Source: an uncultured Prevotella sp. (GTDB lineage: Bacteria > Bacteroidota > Bacteroidia > Bacteroidales > Bacteroidaceae). From it: DNA of 17,825 nt. The stretch is from the NCBI GenBank assembly GCA_900554545.1, contig USHW01000044.1, forward strand, positions 1-17,825, written 5' to 3'. The notes beneath the pieces were generated by a model. The model saw nothing but the letters and a program-made list of their open reading frames with translations. It made no database searches and was not told where the DNA came from. A program made the translations under genes and the position numbers. Each line of letters opens with the position of its first letter. Position 1 is the stretch's first letter. Below are positions 13,509 through 17,825 of the stretch, piece after piece.

Positions 13509-15410
13509 ATGAATATGGACAGGTACCAACAGATACTCCGTGAGTGCTGGGGATATGACGATTTCCGCGGCATTCAGCGTGAAATAATCGACAGCATTTG
13601 TTCGGGTCGCGACACGCTCGGCCTTATGCCGACAGGCGGAGGCAAGTCGCTGACGTTTCAAGTGCCGGCGTTGTCCATGCAGGGGGTGTGCCTTGTCATA
13701 ACGCCTCTCATCGCTTTGATGAAAGACCAGGTGCAAAGCCTTCGCCGAAGGGGCATCAAGGCGGCTGCGGTATATTCGGGAATGATGCACGCCGACGTGA
13801 TAGCCACGCTTGAAACCGCCATATTCGGCGGCGTGAAAATATTGTATGTATCGCCCGAAAGGTTGTCTTCCGAGCTTTTCCTAAAGAAATTCAGTCACAT
13901 GAAGGTGAGCTTTGTCACAGTGGACGAGGCTCACTGCATCAGCCAGTGGGGGTATGACTTCCGTCCGTCATACCTTAAAATCAGCGAGATACGCCGCATA
14001 AAGCCAGATGTTCCGATACTTGCGCTCACAGCAACAGCCACTCCGCGTGTGGTGGATGACATCCAATACCGGCTCGGTTTCAAGGAGAAGAACGTCTTTC
14101 GGATGAGCTTTGAGCGCAAGAACCTTGCTTACATAGTTCGTAAGACGAGCGACAAAGAGAACGACACGGTGCGCCTTCTTGACAAGGTTGACGGTTCGGC
14201 AATCATTTATGCACGAAGCAGGAAGCGCACGAAGGAAATCGCCAAGATGCTCAATGACAGCGGCATAAGCGCCACTTTCTATAATGCCGGACTTGAAGAC
14301 GCCGTAAGGGACGAGCGGCAAAAGCTGTGGCAGGACGACAAGGTGAGGGTTATGGTGGCGACAAACGCCTTCGGCATGGGCATAGACAAGCCCGACGTGA
14401 GGTTGGTTGTGCATGTTGACAGCCCTGACTCGATTGAAGCTTACTTCCAGGAGGCAGGCCGTGCCGGGCGCGATGGAGGCAGTTCGTATGCTGTTTTGTT
14501 GTATGATGGCAACGACGGGGCTAAGCTCAAGCGCCGCATAAGCGAGACTTTCCCTGACAAAGACTTCATACGCACTGTGTATGAGCACCTTGCTTACTTT
14601 TACCAGATAGGCATAGGAAGCGGCGGCGGATGCCGTTTCGAGTTCAATATTGACAAGTTCTGCCAGTACTTCAAGCATTTTCCAGTGCCGGTCAACTCTG
14701 CCTTGGCCATATTGTCGAGGGCCGGCTACATTGAATATGAGGACGAACGCGACAACATGTCGCAGCTAAGAATGCTGCTCGGGCGCGACGAACTCTACCG
14801 CCTTGACGGCCTTACGGAGAATGAAAACAATGTTGTTACGGCTCTGTTGAGGAACTACGGCGGACTGTTCACCGATTACTGTTACATCGACGAAAGCCTT
14901 ATTTCAATGCAGACGGGCTTGGAGCGCGAAGCGACATACGCCATACTGAAGGACCTGAGCCAGCGGCGCATCCTGCATTTCATACCACGTAAGAAAATAC
15001 CCCACATCCGTTATACGCAAAGAAGGGAAGAGATGGAGCGGCTGGTTTTCCCCCGTGAGGTGTACGACGACCGCAAGGCGGAGTATGAGGAGCGTATAAA
15101 CGCGATGATAGCATACGCCGAGAACGATTATGTTTGCCGCAGCCGCCAGCTTCTGCGGTATTTCGGCGAGGAGAAATCGACCGACTGCGGCCAGTGCGAC
15201 GTGTGTCGGGCGCATAGTGGAGAGGCTGTTGACGGTGATGCGTTTGCCGCGGCAAAGCAGGAGATACTTGACCTTTTGGCCGACGGAAAGCCGCACAGCG
15301 TGGGCGAGCTTGCCAAGTGCAAGGCCGACAAGGATGTATGCAAGGAGGCCGTGGAGTATCTTATGGCGGAAGAAAAGGTACACAGCCGCGACGGCATGCT
15401 GTTCATTTGA
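13509..15410 (+). CDS. recQ: ATP-dependent 3'-5' DNA helicase RecQ (short form)
   Basis: RecQ unwinds recombination and replication intermediates. Motifs: GIQREIIDSI (motif 0/Q), MPTGGGKS with Lys46 (Walker A), DEAH at 139-142 followed by CISQWGYDFRPSY, LTATATP, IIYARSR, GMGIDKPDVR and EAGRAGRDG with its arginine finger. A zinc-binding cysteine set follows late in the protein (CRSRQLLRYF then DCGQCDVC). The C-terminus (EILDLLADGKPHSVGELAKC to the end) looks like a winged-helix module. At 633 residues I see no HRDC domain, so this is a compact RecQ. The ATG at 13509 follows the inverted repeat; an ATG two codons later is a possible alternative. A strong bidirectional terminator lies 30 bases past the stop. 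Confidence 0.95.
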   Translation: MNMDRYQQILRECWGYDDFRGIQREIIDSICSGRDTLGLMPTGGGKSLTFQVPALSMQGVCLVITPLIALMKDQVQSLRRRGIKAAAVYSGMMHADVIATLETAIFGGVKILYVSPERLSSELFLKKFSHMKVSFVTVDEAHCISQWGYDFRPSYLKISEIRRIKPDVPILALTATATPRVVDDIQYRLGFKEKNVFRMSFERKNLAYIVRKTSDKENDTVRLLDKVDGSAIIYARSRKRTKEIAKMLNDSGISATFYNAGLEDAVRDERQKLWQDDKVRVMVATNAFGMGIDKPDVRLVVHVDSPDSIEAYFQEAGRAGRDGGSSYAVLLYDGNDGAKLKRRISETFPDKDFIRTVYEHLAYFYQIGIGSGGGCRFEFNIDKFCQYFKHFPVPVNSALAILSRAGYIEYEDERDNMSQLRMLLGRDELYRLDGLTENENNVVTALLRNYGGLFTDYCYIDESLISMQTGLEREATYAILKDLSQRRILHFIPRKKIPHIRYTQRREEMERLVFPREVYDDRKAEYEERINAMIAYAENDYVCRSRQLLRYFGEEKSTDCGQCDVCRAHSGEAVDGDAFAAAKQEILDLLADGKPHSVGELAKCKADKDVCKEAVEYLMAEEKVHSRDGMLFI

Positions 15411-15442
15411 CGGCATGTTTCATGGCAACAGGAAACAAAAAG

Positions 15443-15477
15443 TCCGCCTTCACAACTCGTGAAGGCGGATTTTTTTT
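15443..15477. terminator. Bidirectional terminator between recQ and the DUF805 gene
   Basis: TCCGCCTTCAC (15443-15453) pairs perfectly with GTGAAGGCGGA (15459-15469) around five bases. Eight T residues follow on the plus strand (15470-15477), and an A run precedes on the other side, giving a T tract on the minus strand too. It separates convergent recQ and the DUF805 gene. Confidence 0.92.
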
Positions 15478-15506
15478 GTGTATGTATTGAGGTGGGGCAG
15501 GGCGCG

Positions 15507-16052
15507 TCAGGCCTGCTTGCCGGTAACTTTTTCAATGTATTCATCCAACGGGATGTACTTGGGTGACGGGCCGTACTTGTTTGCTTCAGGTTTACTGTCA
15601 AGCACACAGAAGATGAAAATGCAGATGTTTACTATGAATGAGACCACTCCTGTAACCATGACTATCGGGCTGCGGAGTGTTGACATGGCCTCGTCAATGT
15701 CGGGATTAACTGCCGCCATTGCTTCATAATATCCGCTGTTGTACATGTAGCAGATGCTGAAAATGCTAAGGGCAATCGACAGTGTCACCCACCATCCGCC
15801 TTGACCGCGGTCGTGCAACCTGCGTACAGTGACCGACCAAAGCGTCAGTTGGAGCACTATCGTGATGATGTTTTGCAGCAATTTGTCGTGTCCTACCACA
15901 AAGAATAATGCAGCTGTTGCGATGAAGTACAACAAGTAGTACCACCACAGCTCGCTGCGGCGTGCGCGTCCGTTAAAGTTTGTAAGGTTGTTCAGCACCT
16001 TTTTTACTGATTCGCCGAAGTCCAAGGACGGCAGTTTCTTTATTCCTTCCAT
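15507..16052 (-). CDS. DUF805 family integral membrane protein
   Basis: A 181-residue inner-membrane protein. FNGRARRSELWWYYLLYF (residues about 26-43) and VRRLHDRGQGGWW (about 76-88) are the defining DUF805 signatures. Four hydrophobic segments are visible: around residues 36-53, 60-75, 88-104 and 128-150. The N-terminus (LPSLDFGESVKKVLNNLTN) and the charged C-terminal tail should be cytoplasmic. Members of this family are widespread but have no established function. The gene is followed by a strong terminator. Upstream, a long inverted repeat separates it from trmD; no clear promoter was found in the 60 bases before the ATG, so read-through from trmD is possible. Confidence 0.88.
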   Translation of the reverse strand: MEGIKKLPSLDFGESVKKVLNNLTNFNGRARRSELWWYYLLYFIATAALFFVVGHDKLLQNIITIVLQLTLWSVTVRRLHDRGQGGWWVTLSIALSIFSICYMYNSGYYEAMAAVNPDIDEAMSTLRSPIVMVTGVVSFIVNICIFIFCVLDSKPEANKYGPSPKYIPLDEYIEKVTGKQA

Positions 16053-16113
16053 GATAAACGTGTTTTTATGGGTTAATGTTGTTTTTACGGTTCTATTTTA
16101 TTGGCATTATCAA

Positions 16114-16206
16114 TGAAAAACGATGAGTGGACAATGAAGGATTTTCTTGTGGCGGTTTGCCTCGTATTTTCACTTTAATTCTTCATCATCCACCCATCGT
16201 TTTTCA
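16114..16206. repeat. Long inverted repeat at the trmD stop codon
   Basis: 16114-16143 and 16177-16206 are complementary over 30 bases with about four mismatches, separated by 33 bases. Its outer right edge coincides with the trmD stop codon (16204-16206). Arm sequence (TGAAAAACGATG..) differs from the other two elements, though the ATGAAGAATT end is similar in style. Confidence 0.8.
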
Positions 16207-16893
16207 CTCCTTGTTCCCTTTTTCCAGCAGGTCGGGGCGCAGACGCTTGGTGCGTTCGTAGCTTTGCTCAATCTCCCAGTCCTTTATCTTCGCCTCGTTT
16301 CCGCTCAGCAGGATGTCCGGCACACGCCAACCCTTATATTCGGCAGGGCGTGTGTAGATGGGGGCGGAAAGCATGTCGTCCTGAAAACAGTCTGAAAGCG
16401 CGCTCTGCTCGTCGCTTATTACGCCGGGCACAAGGCGCACAATGGCGTCGGCCATCACTGCCGCGGCCAGTTCGCCGCCCGTCAGCACGTAGTCGCCTAT
16501 GCTGATTTCGCGGGTTATAAGGTGGTCGCGCACGCGCTGGTCTATTCCCTTGTAGTGGCCGCAAAGTATTATTATGTTGCCCATCAGCGACAGGTCGTTG
16601 GCTACGTGCTGGTTGAACTGCTCGCCGTCGGGTGACGTGAAGATAACCTCGTCATACTCCCTTTCGGCCTTCAGCGCGCTGATGGCGCGGTCAATCGGTT
16701 CGCACTGCATCACCATACCGGCGAAGCCGCCGTACGGATAGTCGTCAACGCGCCGCCACTTGTCGGTTGAATAGTCTCGCAAGTTGTGCAGATGGATTTC
16801 CGCCAAGCCTTTTTTCTGGGCGCGTGCAAGGATTGATTCGTGCACAAAACCCTCAATCATTTCAGGCAGGACGGTGATAATGTCAATTCGCAT
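16204..16893 (-). CDS. trmD: tRNA (guanine37-N1)-methyltransferase TrmD
   Basis: TrmD methylates G37 next to the anticodon using S-adenosylmethionine, preventing +1 frameshifts. The 229-residue protein shows the family's trefoil-knot motifs: MRIDIITVLPEM at the start, MVMQCEPI, IIILCGHYKGIDQRV, ISIGDYVLTGGELAA and LVPGVISDEQS. The C-terminal part has YTRPAEYKGWRVPDILLSGN, as expected. I place the start at 16893 (MRIDIITVLP), which fits the conserved N-terminus; an in-frame ATG at 16929 would add 12 residues read from a GC-rich repeat. In many bacteria trmD sits with rpsP, rimM and rplS, but here it follows a HIT-family gene. The stop codon lies inside the arm of an inverted repeat. Confidence 0.96.
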   Translation of the reverse strand: MRIDIITVLPEMIEGFVHESILARAQKKGLAEIHLHNLRDYSTDKWRRVDDYPYGGFAGMVMQCEPIDRAISALKAEREYDEVIFTSPDGEQFNQHVANDLSLMGNIIILCGHYKGIDQRVRDHLITREISIGDYVLTGGELAAAVMADAIVRLVPGVISDEQSALSDCFQDDMLSAPIYTRPAEYKGWRVPDILLSGNEAKIKDWEIEQSYERTKRLRPDLLEKGNKE

Positions 16894-16906
16894 AGCGATG
16901 CTTTTA

Positions 16907-16959
16907 GTGTTGAGACCCACCCCAGCCATCCCTTGGGGAGAGAACGGGTGGGTGTTGAG
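16907..16959. repeat. GC-rich palindromic element with 8-bp flanking direct repeats
   Basis: ACCCACCC (16915-16922) is the exact complement of GGGTGGGT (16946-16953), and the centre is also palindromic (ATCCC/GGGGAG). GTGTTGAG occurs exactly at 16907-16914 and 16952-16959. The arrangement looks like a small mobile element with a target duplication, overlapping by two bases. It fills the HIT-trmD spacer. Confidence 0.6.
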
Positions 16960-16971
16960 TACTTTGTCTTT

Positions 16972-17397
16972 TTACAATTCCTTTTTCAGTTTTTCCGCCA
17001 TGTCGGCATACTCTTCGTCGGTGAGATAGACCTCCTGCGGATTCATGCGGAACACTCCGCCGAAGTCGGGGCCGCCTATATATTTCGGCACCAGGTGGAA
17101 GTGCAGGTGCGAAAGGGTGTCAGAGTAGGCGCCGTAGTTGATTTTGTCGGGGTTGAACACCTTTTGCATGGCGCGTGTGGTGCGTGCAACATCGGCCATG
17201 AAGGCGTTGCGTTCCTCGTCCGTAAGCAGGTTCAGGTCGTCCACATGGCCGTCGTATGCCACGAGGCAACGGCCTCGGTATGTCTGCTCCTTGAATATGA
17301 ACAGGCGTGAAACACTTAGTTTTGCCACTTCAATCATAAGATTGTGCTGTGTCTCATTGTTCTGGCAATAGAGGCAGTCTTTAGGGTCGCTTTTCAT
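16972..17397 (-). CDS. HIT family protein (histidine-triad nucleotide hydrolase-like)
   Basis: A 141-residue HIT-domain protein. The signature His-x-His-x-His appears as SHLHFHLVPKY near the C-terminal third, where the middle histidine is the catalytic nucleophile. CLYCQNN near the start is a half zinc-site typical of HIT proteins. Family members hydrolyse AMP-linked substrates or dinucleoside polyphosphates in the cytoplasm; the exact substrate is not readable. I prefer the start at 17397 (MKSDPKDCLYC), behind an A-rich leader. An ATG at 17445 would add 16 basic residues and leave a leader of only about 14 bases after the promoter box; the longest frame, to 17493, passes through the promoter and is rejected. 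trmD lies 78 bases downstream, probably cotranscribed. Confidence 0.88.
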   Translation of the reverse strand: MKSDPKDCLYCQNNETQHNLMIEVAKLSVSRLFIFKEQTYRGRCLVAYDGHVDDLNLLTDEERNAFMADVARTTRAMQKVFNPDKINYGAYSDTLSHLHFHLVPKYIGGPDFGGVFRMNPQEVYLTDEEYADMAEKLKKEL

Positions 17398-17463
17398 TTT
17401 TCTGATTGTTTTTAATGTTTTTCGTGCGCACTTGTTGTTTGCCATAGTGCGGCTTATCTTATG

Positions 17464-17471
17464 CAAAGATA
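17464..17471 (-). promoter_or_regulatory. Proximal -7 box for the HIT gene, inside a dyad
   Basis: The minus strand reads TATCTTTG, a perfect Bacteroidota -7 box. It lies in a dyad TTATCTT-N5-AAGATAA (17454-17472). A GTTTG sequence immediately upstream is too close to be the -33 element. Confidence 0.7.
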
Positions 17472-17552
17472 ATGCAAACCGAGCGCACTGCAAAAGAAAA
17501 GTGAGAGAAACGAACTTTTATTTTGCAGTGCCGAGGTGCAGCTTATCTTCTA

Positions 17553-17560
17553 CAAAGATA
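17553..17560 (-). promoter_or_regulatory. Distal copy of the HIT-gene -7 box
   Basis: A second TATCTTTG on the minus strand, 89 bases upstream of the first. The surrounding 25 bases (17536-17560) match 17447-17471 at 21 positions, including GTGC, GCTTATCTT and CAAAGATA. It may be a duplicated promoter. Confidence 0.6.
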
Positions 17561-17727
17561 GCATAAAGTTATTAAAACAGCAAGTAAAGGGGCTTTATTT
17601 TGTAGAACTGTGGCTTTTCCCGGCAAATAGTAATGCGGCCGGATGGTGCTGGTGCGCGGTTGGGGCGCCTGCGGTTTCATAACATATTAGGAAGTGTTAC
17701 ATAACGGCTTGACATTCAATGCTTTAT

Positions 17728-17815
17728 GAAAGGCCGTCTTTTGCGTTGTAAACGACGGTATATTGCAATGCAAAAGGCCACCTTTCACATTGTAAAAGGT
17801 GGCCTTTTGCATTGT
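17728..17815. repeat. Four tandem 22-nt palindromic repeat units (array 3)
   Basis: Units at 17728-17749, 17750-17771, 17772-17793 and 17794-17815 hold an exact 22-nt period. Unit two is the most diverged. Units three and four, plus the end of unit two, form a perfect 20-bp stem (17766-17785 with 17795-17814) around nine bases. The array may continue beyond the window. Confidence 0.87.
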
Positions 17816-17825
17816 GTCTGTTATG

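Larger units (their letters stand above)
17398..17825. other. 428-bp region upstream of the HIT gene to the window edge
   Basis: No gene seen. It contains two near-identical promoter modules (17447-17471 and 17536-17560), a motif shared with array 2 (17690-17710) and repeat array 3 (17728-17815). Confidence 0.75.

Noticed and set aside
16894..16929. Twelve-residue N-terminal extension of TrmD
   Set aside because: It is read from the GC-rich palindromic element, while the conserved family start MRIDIITVLP fits the downstream ATG.
17446..17493. Longest N-terminal extension of the HIT protein
   Set aside because: It runs through the -7 box at 17464-17471.

Overview
The window comes from a Bacteroidota chromosome, most likely order Bacteroidales and probably Prevotellaceae. 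The reasons are the TAnnTTTG -7 promoter boxes (8001-8008 minus, 8720-8727 plus, 17464-17471 and 17553-17560 minus), A-rich leaders with few Shine-Dalgarno sites, the VorB-type 2-oxoacid:ferredoxin oxidoreductase cluster with a small TPR protein, and intergenic short repeats of kinds I recall from this group. No rRNA, tRNA, CRISPR array, transposase or phage gene was found. The genes are ordinary core metabolism and repair. The unusual content lies between the genes.

Layout. 2-1218 (+): 3' end of cobS and overlapping cobC-type phosphatase, the late cobamide (nucleotide loop) pathway. 1329-2350 (+): a lone nucleotidyltransferase-fold protein and a VOC (glyoxalase-like) protein. 2351-2600: repeat array and terminator between convergent units. 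7915 down to 2601 (-): ffh, folD, a 59-residue TPR protein, then ferredoxin, alpha, beta and gamma subunits of a 2-oxoacid:ferredoxin oxidoreductase, closely spaced and probably one transcript. 7916-8759: 844 bp divergent intergenic region. 8760-11385 (+): M24 Xaa-Pro aminopeptidase and an exported C1 cysteine peptidase. 11695-15410 (+): recJ and recQ, a 5'-3' exonuclease and a 3'-5' helicase that cooperate in RecF-type repair. 17397 down to 15507 (-): HIT protein, trmD and a DUF805 membrane protein. 17398-17825: repeat-rich upstream region.

The most notable signal is a set of three intergenic arrays (2401-2488, 8338-8447, 17728-17815) whose units keep an exact 22-nt period while their sequences diverge. 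The unit core is RAAAGGCSRYCTTTKGC, half palindromic, so neighbouring units can form strong hairpins (a perfect 20-bp stem in the third array). Flanking motifs are partly shared. A second family consists of long inverted repeats with ~30-38 nt arms (1216-1311, 13417-13503, 16114-16206) that abut the stop codon of the upstream gene; a lone arm starts at the korB-type stop codon near 3240. Other spacers hold 9-bp tandem repeats, ATGAATT repeats that supply the folD start codon, and a 37-bp GC-rich palindrome flanked by 8-bp direct repeats between the HIT gene and trmD. Several start codons were moved downstream because promoters or repeats lie inside the longest possible reading frame.
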